A stretch of DNA of 15,946 nucleotides from positions 1 through 15,946 of the forward strand of contig JAGLIU010000181.1 in assembly GCA_023142805.1 (NCBI GenBank), given 5' to 3'. The translations under genes were made by a program, and so were the position numbers. The notes under the pieces were generated by a model, which saw only the letters and a list, made by a program, of their open reading frames with translations, made no database searches and was not told the DNA's origin. Of this stretch, positions 1 through 7,311 are shown piece after piece; position 1 is the first letter of the stretch, and every line of letters starts with the position of its first letter. The stretch comes from Candidatus Omnitrophota bacterium (GTDB lineage Bacteria > Omnitrophota > Gorgyraeia > Tantalellales > Tantalellaceae).

Positions 1-696
1 AACAAAGATGGTTCGGCGAACGCTATCGAAGGACACTCTATGGCGTTAGCTTCTCTTGGCGCGTTGATACTTTGGTTCGCGTGGTTTGGATTTAATCCGG
101 GATCTACTTTAAGTGTTGGAAATGGCAGCTTGATGGCAAAGGTCGCGATGAACACTAATCTTGCGGCGGCGGCAGGTGGTCTTACCGCTATGTTCTTTGC
201 CTGGAAGAAATGTGGGAAACCGGATCTTTCAATGACAATGAACGGGGCTTTAGCCGGTCTTGTGGCGGTCACGGCACCTTGTGCTTATGTGCTTCCGCAT
301 GAAGCTTTGATAATAGGACTTATCGGAGGTATAATAGTGGTTCTGGGTACGCTTTTTCTAGATAAGGTTCATGTTGATGATCCGGTCGGTGCGGTACCGG
401 TGCATATGATGAATGGTATATGGGGGACTTTGGCGGTAGGTCTTTTCGGACATAAGGCCTTGGGTCTCGCGAGAGATGGCTTGTTCCACGGAGGAGGTTT
501 TACTCAGCTAGGCGTTCAGGCTCTTGGTGTGACAGCGGTTGTTGCTTTTGTTTTCGCGGCAATGACAATAGTTTTCAAGGCTATAGACGCGACCGTCGGA
601 CTAAGAGTATCCAGAGACGAAGAATTGAAAGGGCTTGATATAACCGAGCACGGGATGGAAGCATATTCGGGGTTCCAGATATTTACAACAGAGTAG
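1..696 (+). CDS. amt: Ammonium transporter Amt, C-terminal part (5' end outside window)
   Basis: Inner-membrane channel that brings ammonium into the cell. The reading frame is open from base 1, so the gene begins upstream, and about 231 residues are visible. The family signature G-H-S-M-A-L-A-S-L-G followed by W-F-G-F-N-P-G-S lies at the left edge. Later hydrophobic helices contain the family stretch D-D-P-V-G-A-V-P-V-H-M-M-N-G-I-W-G-T, and the cytoplasmic tail D-I-T-E-H-G-M-E-A-Y is the usual end of Amt proteins. It stops at TAG (694-696), a natural family end point. The PII gene follows 67 bases downstream, the classic amtB-glnK pairing in which PII plugs the channel when nitrogen is plentiful. 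The family assignment is secure; the paralogue type is not determined. Confidence 0.95.
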   Translation, partial: NKDGSANAIEGHSMALASLGALILWFAWFGFNPGSTLSVGNGSLMAKVAMNTNLAAAAGGLTAMFFAWKKCGKPDLSMTMNGALAGLVAVTAPCAYVLPHEALIIGLIGGIIVVLGTLFLDKVHVDDPVGAVPVHMMNGIWGTLAVGLFGHKALGLARDGLFHGGGFTQLGVQALGVTAVVAFVFAAMTIVFKAIDATVGLRVSRDEELKGLDITEHGMEAYSGFQIFTTE

Positions 697-763
697 CTGT
701 ATGATGATTTAAAGCTGTTGATGTAAATAACTTGTGAACCGGGAAAAATAACAGGAGGAAAAA

Positions 764-1105
764 ATGAAACTTATAATAGCGATGATACAACCTCACAAAT
801 TACCCGATGTAAAAAAAGCGCTTTATGACGCTGGAGTTTACAAGATGACTGTTACCAACGCGCTTGGTTGTGGACAGCAAAAAGGGTATACAGAGACATA
901 TAGAGGTGTTGTTCACGAAGTGAATCTTCTTAAAAAAGTACGTTTGGAAATAGCTGTTAGTAAGGATTTTGTTCAGCCCACCGTAGAGGCTATAATGAGA
1001 GGCGCGAGGACGGGAAAGATCGGAGATGGAAAAATATTCGTACTCGGTTTGTCTGAGTGTATTCGCATCAGGACGGGAGAAAAAGGGAATGAAGCTATTG
1101 GGTAA
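764..1105 (+). CDS. glnK: PII nitrogen regulatory protein, GlnK/GlnB-like
   Basis: Trimeric signalling protein that binds ATP, ADP and 2-oxoglutarate and controls Amt and other nitrogen-assimilation targets. The 113 residues match the usual 112 of the family. The signature R-T-G-K-I-G-D-G-K-I-F-V and the C-terminal I-R-I-R-T-G-E are intact, giving the nucleotide site. The T-loop reads G-Y-T-E-T-Y-R-G-V-V-H: Tyr46 is present, but position 51, the uridylylated tyrosine in enteric PII, is histidine. Control by GlnD-type uridylylation at Tyr51 is therefore unlikely, and regulation by ligand binding alone is the simplest inference. The start is fixed by AGGAGG at 753-758, five bases before ATG. 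The position just after amt supports the name glnK over glnB. Confidence 0.93.
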   Translation: MKLIIAMIQPHKLPDVKKALYDAGVYKMTVTNALGCGQQKGYTETYRGVVHEVNLLKKVRLEIAVSKDFVQPTVEAIMRGARTGKIGDGKIFVLGLSECIRIRTGEKGNEAIG

Positions 1106-1394
1106 GGTTGATGTTTCAAAGTGGGTCTCAAAAAGCATATTGAGTTATCTTTAAATATAGTCGATGTTTATGACATAACCGCGGCCGGACTTAAAATTAT
1201 GTCCGATATTTTATCGCGGCAGGTGGTATGTTCCTGTGAGCAAAAAAGAGAAATTGTGAGAACAAACAGAAGAAAATAAACATTTTTTGAGTCATAATTG
1301 TGTTATCTTTTGACCAAAACAATGTGGGGGAAGAGATATTATGGTATTTGGTTTACGTACTCTATATCATGGGAAAGATCGTAAAAAAAACAAG
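1106..1394. other. Gene-free stretch after the PII gene
   Basis: No convincing coding sequence. One two-helix fold can be drawn: an outer stem CCGCG (1179-1183) with CGCGG (1215-1219) enclosing CGGAC (1186-1190) with GTCCG (1201-1205). It lacks a following T-run, so it is not a canonical terminator, though it could protect the 3' end of the amt-glnK message. The rest is AT-rich with nothing recognisable. Confidence 0.4.
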
Positions 1395-1424
1395 TTAGTG
1401 ACAAAAACAAACAATTAGTATACA
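1395..1424 (+). promoter_or_regulatory. Possible sigma70-type promoter upstream of typA
   Basis: A -10 box TATACA (1419-1424, within TAGTATACAAT) lies 18 bases after a weak -35 TTAGTG (1395-1400). Transcription would start near 1431 and run into the hairpin at 1476-1514. The -10 is good and the -35 poor, so this is a moderate call. Confidence 0.4.
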
Positions 1425-1475
1425 ATAAAACCAGTAGATAAGAGCGTGCGGTTAACATTAAGTTAGGGAATCGTC

Positions 1476-1514
1476 AACCACGAGGGTGAGAGATCTGAAC
1501 CTCGTGGTTTTTTT
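1476..1514 (+). terminator. Intrinsic terminator or attenuator in front of typA
   Basis: A perfect 10-bp stem AACCACGAGG (1476-1485) with CCTCGTGGTT (1500-1509), a 14-base loop, and a run of seven T (1508-1514). It lies 55 bases before the typA start codon and about 370 bases after the PII gene. It may therefore end a short RNA started near 1431, acting as a leader attenuator for typA or ending a small RNA, or it may serve as a distant terminator for amt-glnK. Confidence 0.8.
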
Positions 1515-1569
1515 GTCTTTGTTATACTTAAACTATTGTTATAAAAATTGTAAAGGAAGTTGGGAAAAT

Positions 1570-3396
1570 ATGTCAAATAAAAAGAGAAGAAAAAATTTAA
1601 GAAATATCGCTATCATCGCGCATGTTGATCATGGCAAAACTACGCTTGTTGACGCGTTGCTAAAATATACCGGCGCGTATGACTTTAAAGAAGGGGAAAC
1701 CGCGATCATGGACTCGAATCCTCTCGAGAAAGAAAGAGGTATAACCATACTTTCTAAAAACGCTTCACTTGAATATAAGGGGGTGTGTTTTAACATAGTT
1801 GACACACCGGGACATGCTGACTTTGGTAGTGAGGTGGAACGTATACTTGAAATGGTAGACGGAGTGCTTCTTTTGGTTGACGCTTTTGAAGGACCGATGC
1901 CTCAGACAAAATTTGTTTTAAAAAAATCACTAGAGTTACATCTGAAACCTATACTTGTAGTTAATAAGCTGGATCGTCCGAACGCGCGTCCCGATGAAGT
2001 TGCCGATATGACTTTTGATCTTTTCTGCGAATTAAACGCGACAGAAGAACAACTTGATTTTCCTATCGTATACGCTTCAGGTAAGGATGGGTATGCTACA
2101 CTTGATCTTGATGAACCGAGAGAGTCGGTAAAACCGCTTCTGGAAACTATGCTTCACAGAGTGTTACCGCCGATCGCTGATCCTGAAATGCCTTTTCAGA
2201 TGCTTGTGACAATGCTTGATTATGATTCGTATGTAGGGCTTATAGTCGTTGGACGTATATTTCACGGATCGGTTAAAGTAGGTGACCCTATCGCGGTCGT
2301 AAAACGTAACGGGAAGGTTGAAAGGTCTAAAGTAACAAAGATAATGAAGCGCAGGGGCTTGGTTCGTGTAGAAACGGACGCGGCGGTCGCGGGTGATATA
2401 GTTTCAATCGCGGGAGCTGAAAACGCGCAAGTAGGCGAAACGCTGGCTTGTATCAATGACCCAAAGGGTCTTCCGACAATAAAGATCGATGAACCGACGA
2501 TCTCCATGAATTTTTCTCATAATACCAGTCCGCTTGCGGGTAAGGATGGGGGTAGATTTTTGACATCGAGACATATTCGCGAGAGGTTAACACATGAAGC
2601 GAGGATAAACGTAGGTATAAAAGTTGAAGAGGTAGCGGGAGGTGAGCGTTTTAAAGTGTCGGGACGCGGAGAATTGCATTTGGCGATCCTGATAGAGACA
2701 ATGCGTCGCGAAGGATACGAAATGGAAGTATCTCGTCCGCAGGTAATTTTAAAAAAATTAAGTAAACAAGTGCTTGAACCTGTTGAGGAGGTAGTGGTTG
2801 AAGTGGAATCCGAATATCAGGGTGCTGTTATGCAGGCTCTTGGCAAGCGTAAAGCGGAGACCAGAAATATAGAGACAACTTCAGCCGGTGCTATAAGAAT
2901 GGATTTTATTATCGCTTCCAGAGCGTTGATCGGGTTTAGGAGCGAGTTTATGGTTATGACGCGCGGTAGCGGGGTTATGTATCAGAATTTTTTAGAATAT
3001 CAGACGTATAAGGGAGATATGCCCGCGAGACAAAGGGGAGTACTTGTTTCTCAGTCCGGCGGTGAGGCGATCGCTTACGCGCTTTTTAATTTACAGGCGC
3101 GTGGAGAAATATTTGTTAGTCCCGGAGATGATCTTTATGAGGGTATGGTCTTAGGCGTAAACAATAAAGGGGTTGATCTTGTTGTTAACGCGATGAAAGG
3201 TAAAAAACTCACTAATATGCGCGCGTCCGGATCTGACGATGCTATCCAGCTTATTCCTCCCAGAGAAAAGACGCTGGAGTTCGCACTTGAGTTTATTGAG
3301 GATGATGAATTGGTTGAGATAACTTCTCATAATATTCGGATCAGAAAGAGCCATTTGAGTGAGCATGACCGTAAATTGATAAATAAAAGAAAATAA
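1570..3396 (+). CDS. typA: Ribosome-associated GTPase TypA/BipA
   Basis: Translational GTPase of the EF-G superfamily that binds ribosomes and helps 50S assembly and growth under stress, especially in the cold. The protein has 608 residues, the usual family length. GTPase motifs are all visible: G1 A-H-V-D-H-G-K-T-T (17-25), G2 R-G-I-T-I (56-60), G3 D-T-P-G-H (78-82) and G4 N-K-L-D (132-135). The EF-Tu domain 2, EF-G-like domains and TypA-specific C-terminal domain follow. The frame is open further up, with a GTG at 1486, but that lies inside the terminator hairpin and would add a hydrophobic leader absent from the family. ATG 1570, preceded by AAAGGAAG (1552-1559), gives the expected N-terminus. 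The helicase gene follows on the same strand. Confidence 0.95.
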   Translation: MSNKKRRKNLRNIAIIAHVDHGKTTLVDALLKYTGAYDFKEGETAIMDSNPLEKERGITILSKNASLEYKGVCFNIVDTPGHADFGSEVERILEMVDGVLLLVDAFEGPMPQTKFVLKKSLELHLKPILVVNKLDRPNARPDEVADMTFDLFCELNATEEQLDFPIVYASGKDGYATLDLDEPRESVKPLLETMLHRVLPPIADPEMPFQMLVTMLDYDSYVGLIVVGRIFHGSVKVGDPIAVVKRNGKVERSKVTKIMKRRGLVRVETDAAVAGDIVSIAGAENAQVGETLACINDPKGLPTIKIDEPTISMNFSHNTSPLAGKDGGRFLTSRHIRERLTHEARINVGIKVEEVAGGERFKVSGRGELHLAILIETMRREGYEMEVSRPQVILKKLSKQVLEPVEEVVVEVESEYQGAVMQALGKRKAETRNIETTSAGAIRMDFIIASRALIGFRSEFMVMTRGSGVMYQNFLEYQTYKGDMPARQRGVLVSQSGGEAIAYALFNLQARGEIFVSPGDDLYEGMVLGVNNKGVDLVVNAMKGKKLTNMRASGSDDAIQLIPPREKTLEFALEFIEDDELVEITSHNIRIRKSHLSEHDRKLINKRK

Positions 3397-3420
3397 ATAA
3401 GAATGTGGTGAATAAAATAG

Positions 3421-3464
3421 GTTTCAAGCATAGTTTGAAGCCGATAAACTATATCGGAGAAAAA
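3421..3464 (+). promoter_or_regulatory. Structured leader of the first helicase gene, with a motif shared with the csp leader
   Basis: The stretch between typA and the chosen helicase start contains GTTTCAAGC (3421-3429) followed directly by ATAGTTT (3430-3436); the csp leader carries the same two blocks at 8880-8896 with one extra C between them. Just after it, CCGATA (3441-3446) can pair perfectly with TATCGG (3452-3457). The last two stem bases are the first two G of the GGAG ribosome-binding site (3456-3459), so the hairpin would partly hide that site. Regulation is inferred, not shown. Confidence 0.5.
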
Positions 3465-4709
3465 ATGAAGTGTGACAATAATGTGATCAAAGAATCGGGA
3501 AAAAAAGTATCTTTTGACGGATTGGGTATCGCCCCTAAAATAATTGAAGTGTTAGATCGTTTGAAGTTCATTCAACCGACCCCGATCCAACATAAAGCTA
3601 TTCCCCTCGCGATAGAGGGTACTGATATTATCGGGGTGGCTCAAACCGGTACAGGAAAGACCCTGGCTTTTGCTATACCTGTTATTCAGCGTCTTTCCCG
3701 CGATAATAAGGGGCAGTGTCTGGTGCTTGTTCCTACCAGGGAGTTGGCCATACAGGTAAATGAGACCTTTCTCAAGATAGCGCCCCTATTTGATATAAAG
3801 ACCGTGGTTATTATCGGAGGAGTTCCAATACGATCCCAGCTAAATGCCTTAAAAAAGAAGCCGCGTGTTATTATCGCTACGCCCGGTCGGCTTATTGATC
3901 ATATGAACCAGAGAACATTGCGTTTGAATGAAGTAGCTATTCTTATTTTGGATGAAGCTGATAGAATGCTGGATATGGGATTCAAACCGGATATTGAACG
4001 TATTCTAAAATTTGTTCCCAAAAAAAGTCAAACTATGCTTTTTTCGGCGACGATACCGGGAGAAGTTGTATCAATAGGAACCACACATATGAAGTTTCCC
4101 GTACATGTCGAAGTCGCGCCGTCAGGAACCGCCGCGGAACGTATTATTCAAGAATTATTCATAGTAAAAAGAGAAGCCAAGAAGAAACTATTGTCTAAAT
4201 TGCTTAATCAGTATCGTGGTTCGGTGTTGCTTTTTTCACGTACAAAAAGAGGGGCAAGTAAGATCAAACGCTTAATTACAGAAATGGGGCATAACGCGGC
4301 GGAGATACATTCGGATCGAACTCTTAAACAACGAAAGGGAGCGCTTGAGGGTTTTAAGACAGGAAAGTACAGGATACTTGTCGCGACTGATATAGCGGCC
4401 AGGGGTATAGATGTTGTTGGTATAGAAACGGTTATAAATTACGATCTTCCGGACGATTCTGAGAACTACGTACACAGGATCGGACGCACAGGCCGGGCTG
4501 GACATGAAGGGCGGGCTATTTCGTTCGCTACCCCGGAGCAGGGTAAGGATATACGTAATATCGAAAAGCTTATAAAGACGGCTTTGCCGGTATCAGAGCA
4601 TTCTGAGTTTGCTCGTGAGGCGCTTATAACTCGGACGGTATCTCGGAGCAAGACTCAGGGGAAAGCAAAGAAGAGAAGCAAAAGCAGTTCGGTTCGCAAA
4701 CGTAGATGA
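3465..4709 (+). CDS. DEAD-box ATP-dependent RNA helicase, RhlE type
   Basis: Unwinds short RNA duplexes using ATP, probably in ribosome assembly or RNA decay. From ATG 3465 it has 414 residues, a near-minimal helicase core with a short basic tail. Motifs in order: Q motif P-T-P-I-Q (38-42), motif I A-Q-T-G-T-G-K-T (59-66), P-T-R-E-L (90-94), D-E-A-D (163-166), S-A-T (194-196), A-R-G-I-D-V (312-317) and H-R-I-G-R-T-G-R (337-344). The tail from about residue 390 is rich in Lys, Arg and Ser and likely grips RNA. A GTG at 3405 would add 20 residues, but ATG 3465 has a good GGAG five bases upstream and gives the compact N-terminus normal for the family. It follows typA by 68 bases and may be co-transcribed with it. 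Confidence 0.9.
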   Translation: MKCDNNVIKESGKKVSFDGLGIAPKIIEVLDRLKFIQPTPIQHKAIPLAIEGTDIIGVAQTGTGKTLAFAIPVIQRLSRDNKGQCLVLVPTRELAIQVNETFLKIAPLFDIKTVVIIGGVPIRSQLNALKKKPRVIIATPGRLIDHMNQRTLRLNEVAILILDEADRMLDMGFKPDIERILKFVPKKSQTMLFSATIPGEVVSIGTTHMKFPVHVEVAPSGTAAERIIQELFIVKREAKKKLLSKLLNQYRGSVLLFSRTKRGASKIKRLITEMGHNAAEIHSDRTLKQRKGALEGFKTGKYRILVATDIAARGIDVVGIETVINYDLPDDSENYVHRIGRTGRAGHEGRAISFATPEQGKDIRNIEKLIKTALPVSEHSEFAREALITRTVSRSKTQGKAKKRSKSSSVRKRR

Positions 4710-4902
4710 TATAACGGACGTTTTCGTTTAAATGTAAGTGTTTAAAATATATCGAACTATTTTTAAAACATCAGAAAACGATCTGATCTTTAACACTGAT
4801 ATAATATAGACAGCAGTAGTATAAAAACTTATTTGCCATTTTGATGTTATTTTTAATCTCAAAGATCTAAAAAAATATTTGGTAAACTGTTTTCTGTTTA
4901 TA
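4710..4902. other. AT-rich spacer after the first helicase gene
   Basis: No gene is seen. A small hairpin, ATCAGA (4770-4775) with TCTGAT (4782-4787), is followed by a weak T-rich stretch and could be a poor terminator. A TATAAT at 4800-4805 has no plausible -35 partner and is not called a promoter. Confidence 0.35.
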
Positions 4903-4931
4903 TTGTAAAGGTTGGGATTTTGTATTATAAT
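4903..4931 (+). promoter_or_regulatory. Strong sigma70-type promoter
   Basis: TTGTAA (4903-4908), a 17-base spacer and a perfect TATAAT (4926-4931). Transcription should start near 4938. It drives a short RNA ending at about 5021 and, if read-through occurs, the flavoprotein gene starting at 5103. Confidence 0.7.
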
Positions 4932-4937
4932 AGTGCC

Positions 4938-5021
4938 TTAAAGTGGAGAGAGATTTTTTGAATCTTGTGAAGAATTCGTAGATATTACCCCGGGGACAGA
5001 GGCATTTCACGCCTTTTTTTT
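4938..5021 (+). ncRNA. Possible short RNA or regulatory leader before the FabK-like gene
   Basis: Between a strong promoter and a T-run there are about 84 bases with local structure and no reading frame. AGATT and AATCT form a hairpin near 4950-4966, an octamer CCCCGGGG sits at 4988-4995, and AGAGGC (4998-5003) pairs with GCCTTT (5011-5016, one G-U pair), followed by T to 5021, which looks like an intrinsic terminator with a modest stem. I do not recognise a known riboswitch, 6S, SRP or tmRNA pattern. It could be an independent small RNA or an attenuated leader. Confidence 0.4.
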
Positions 5022-5102
5022 ATTTGATCAGCTATTACTCAAAAAAGTTTAATAAATAAGTTGGTACAGTGTCATAATACCGGTGATACTAAAGGAAGAA
5101 TA

Positions 5103-6209
5103 ATGAAAAAGAAAATTGATCCATTGATCATTGGAGATCTTTGTATAGAAGTACCCATTATCCAGGGAGGTATGGGTGTAAGAATATCTACTTCTCAATT
5201 AGCGGCGGCGGTCGCGAATTGTGGCGCGGCGGGAACTATTGCCAGCGTAGGATTGGCGCCTGATACGGCAGAAAACAGGGCGGATGTTCCTAAATCTTGC
5301 AGAGAACATTTGCAAAAAGAAATAAGAAGGGCAAGGGAGTTGTCTGACAGGGCTGTTGGTGTAAATATAATGGTAGCTTTAAGTAATTATGAGGATATGG
5401 TAAGAACCACCGTAAAAGAAGACGCGGATTATATTATTTCGGGAGCAGGATTACCTATAAGCTTACCGGAATTCGCGGAAGGTTCATCAATAAAATTGAT
5501 CCCGATAGTCGCTTCAGCAAGAGGGGCTCAACTTTTGTTGAAAACGTGGAAGAGACGGTACAATAGGTTTCCGGACGCACTTGTGGTTGAAGGGCCGTTA
5601 GCAGGGGGACATGTAGCGGGTTATAGTTTAGAAAAATTGCAATCTCTTAAAAATGAGATGAACGTGGAACCGTTGCTTGAGATTTCGGTGAGAGATATTC
5701 TGAAACTGGTCGCGGAATACGAAAAAGATTATGGAATAAGTATTCCCGTTATTCCCGCGGGCGGGATCTTTGACGGAAAAGACGTCGCGAAATTTTTAAA
5801 AATGGGCGCAAAAGGAGTACAGATCGGTACCAGGTTTGTAGCAACCTTTGAGTGTTCAGCGGCAGATGAATTTAAACAGATGTATGTTAACGCGAATGAA
5901 GATGATATTGTTTTTATCCAAAGTCCGGTGGGGATGCCGGCAAGAACAATAAGAACAAAATTTCTTGATGAAATATTGCGCGGAGAAAGAAAAGGATTTA
6001 CCTGTAATTATCAATGCCTTAGAACTTGTAATCCTGCCACTGTTCAATACTGTATTGCCAAAGCTTTGATCGACGCTGTTGAAGGGGACATTGATAACGC
6101 GGTAGTCTTTGCCGGAACTAATGTTTCAAAAGTGAAGAAAATTGTATCTGTGAAAGAGTTGATAGACGAAATAGTTACAGATACAGTAGAAGAGCTTAAT
6201 AAAGAATAA
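5103..6209 (+). CDS. FMN-dependent flavoprotein of the nitronate monooxygenase / FabK family
   Basis: TIM-barrel flavin enzyme. Relatives are either nitronate monooxygenases or NAD(P)H-dependent enoyl-ACP reductases II (FabK, last step of the fatty-acid elongation cycle), and the sequence does not settle which. In the 368 residues, G-G-M-G-V (22-26) starts the FMN site, A-G-G-H-V-A-G (167-173) carries the family histidine H170, and I-P-A-G-G-I (217-222) with G-A-K-G-V-Q-I-G-T-R-F (235-245) forms the phosphate-binding strands. Near the C-terminus four cysteines, C301, C305, C309 and C317, are clustered; such clusters occur in anaerobe versions and may bind a metal or Fe-S cluster (inference). 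ATG 5103 is chosen because AAAGGAAG precedes it; a TTG at 5061 lacks support. The nfnAB genes downstream fit an NAD(P)H-linked role. Confidence 0.82.
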   Translation: MKKKIDPLIIGDLCIEVPIIQGGMGVRISTSQLAAAVANCGAAGTIASVGLAPDTAENRADVPKSCREHLQKEIRRARELSDRAVGVNIMVALSNYEDMVRTTVKEDADYIISGAGLPISLPEFAEGSSIKLIPIVASARGAQLLLKTWKRRYNRFPDALVVEGPLAGGHVAGYSLEKLQSLKNEMNVEPLLEISVRDILKLVAEYEKDYGISIPVIPAGGIFDGKDVAKFLKMGAKGVQIGTRFVATFECSAADEFKQMYVNANEDDIVFIQSPVGMPARTIRTKFLDEILRGERKGFTCNYQCLRTCNPATVQYCIAKALIDAVEGDIDNAVVFAGTNVSKVKKIVSVKELIDEIVTDTVEELNKE

Positions 6210-6224
6210 AAAGCTCTATCTTTT
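6191..6224 (+). terminator. Weak hairpin overlapping the end of the FabK-like gene
   Basis: AGAGCTT (6191-6197) pairs with AAGCTCT (6211-6217) across the stop codon, followed by a short T-rich tail. It is a modest terminator candidate. Confidence 0.35.
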
Positions 6225-6468
6225 GGATCCTTTCATATGTAACGATTGTTCGAAATGGGGTTAGATTTACCCTGGTCCCATAAAATTGAAAGACAAAAAG
6301 CCAATATATATGCTAATAGGGATTAAATAGTGTGCCGAAAGTGCTGGATTTGACAGCATTTAGAGAAAAGAACAATGACGTTTTTTTTATCATGGGGAGT
6401 AGAACGTTTTTTTTGTTTGTAAGAAATATGGCGGGTTTAAGTGAACCATTTGTTTGAGGGGTGAAAGA
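6225..6468. other. Spacer before nfnA with a hairpin and T-tract repeats
   Basis: No gene. AAGTGCTG (6339-6346) pairs over 8 bp (one G-U) with CAGCATTT (6354-6361). ACGTTTTTTTT occurs twice, at 6378-6388 and 6403-6413. A TTGACA at 6350-6355 lies in the hairpin but has no good -10 at the right distance. The nfnA ribosome-binding site, GAGGGGTG just before ATG 6469, lies at the right end. Confidence 0.35.
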
Positions 6469-7311
6469 ATGTATAAAATACTTAGAAAAGAACAACTTAC
6501 CGCGGAAATATGTCTTATTGAATTTGAAGCGCGAGATATGTTATAGGCTGTTTTCCCCGGGCAATTTGTTGTGATGAGGATTAATGAGGAAGGGGAAAGG
6601 TTTCCTCTTACTATGTATGATTGGGATGCTGAAAAGGGTACAGCTACGGTAGTTTGTCAGGCTATAGGTGTGAGTACTAAAAAGCTGTGCGCTTTGAATG
6701 AGGGAGATTCGATACTGGATGTGGTAGGTCCTTTGGGGCACGCTACGAACACGGAAGATATTGGAAAGGTTATATGCGTAGGAGGAGGCGTCGGTACCGC
6801 GGAGGCGTATCCCATAGCGAAAGGTTTGCGGAAAAACGGTAATGATGTTACTGTGATCATAGGGGCCAGGAATAAAGATCTGGTTATTTGTGAAGAGAGT
6901 TTGCGTAAGTTTTGTGACAAGGTTTATGTGACCACAGATGACGGTACGTATGGACAGAAAGGTTTTGTAACAGATGTTTTGGAGAAACTTATAGAGAAAG
7001 ATACTCCTGATCTTGTTTTCGCTATAGGCCCCGCGATAATGATGAAGATGGTATCAGAGATGACCAGAAAAAAACATATAAAAACGTTAGTTTCACTAAA
7101 TTCGATCATGATAGATGGAACCGGTATGTGCGGTGGATGCAGAGTTCAGTATGACGGGGAGGTTAAGTTTGCTTGTGTGGACGGGCCCGAATTTGACGGG
7201 CATAAAGTGGATTTTGACGATCTTACGCGGAGAGGGAAGAGATATAGTGATAAGGAAAAGAAGGCGCTTGAACATTACGAAGAGAAGTGTCGAATGGGAT
7301 TGGAAAAATGA
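6469..7311 (+). pseudogene. nfnA: NfnA-type FAD/NAD(H) and [2Fe-2S] subunit, interrupted by an in-frame TAG
   Basis: Small subunit of the electron-bifurcating NADH-dependent ferredoxin:NADP+ oxidoreductase (also called sulfide dehydrogenase beta or ferredoxin-NADP reductase-like subunit). From ATG 6469, with GAGGGGTG upstream, the frame runs 280 codons, the normal family length. Codon 26 is TAG (6544-6546), just before the conserved P-G-Q-F-V-V. The rest is intact: F-P-L-T (45-48) for FAD, G-G-G-V-G-T-A-E-A-Y-P (105-115) for NAD, and C221, C224 and C236 as [2Fe-2S] ligands. The restart GTG 6571 has no ribosome-binding site and would lose the first strands of the FAD domain. Because everything else is conserved, a recent nonsense change or a base error is more likely than an old pseudogene. 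The stop codon overlaps the nfnB start as ATGA. Confidence 0.75.

Noticed and set aside
1486..1569. Upstream GTG start for typA adding 28 hydrophobic residues
   Set aside because: It lies inside the terminator hairpin, has no ribosome-binding site, and TypA proteins start right before the G1 region; ATG 1570 fits.
4800..4805. Isolated TATAAT after the first helicase gene
   Set aside because: No -35 box at a suitable distance; the sequence is AT-rich, so chance is likely.
4938..5021. 6S, SRP or tmRNA identity for the short RNA candidate
   Set aside because: It is too short for 6S or tmRNA and lacks the conserved SRP tetraloop and asymmetric-loop sequence.
6248..6256. GTTCGAAAT, resembling a tRNA T-loop
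   Set aside because: No matching acceptor, D or anticodon arms can be drawn around it.
6544..6546. General reassignment of TAG to an amino acid
   Set aside because: amt ends naturally at TAG (694-696) with the normal family C-terminus, and no other gene here has an in-frame TAG; a point change or error is simpler.
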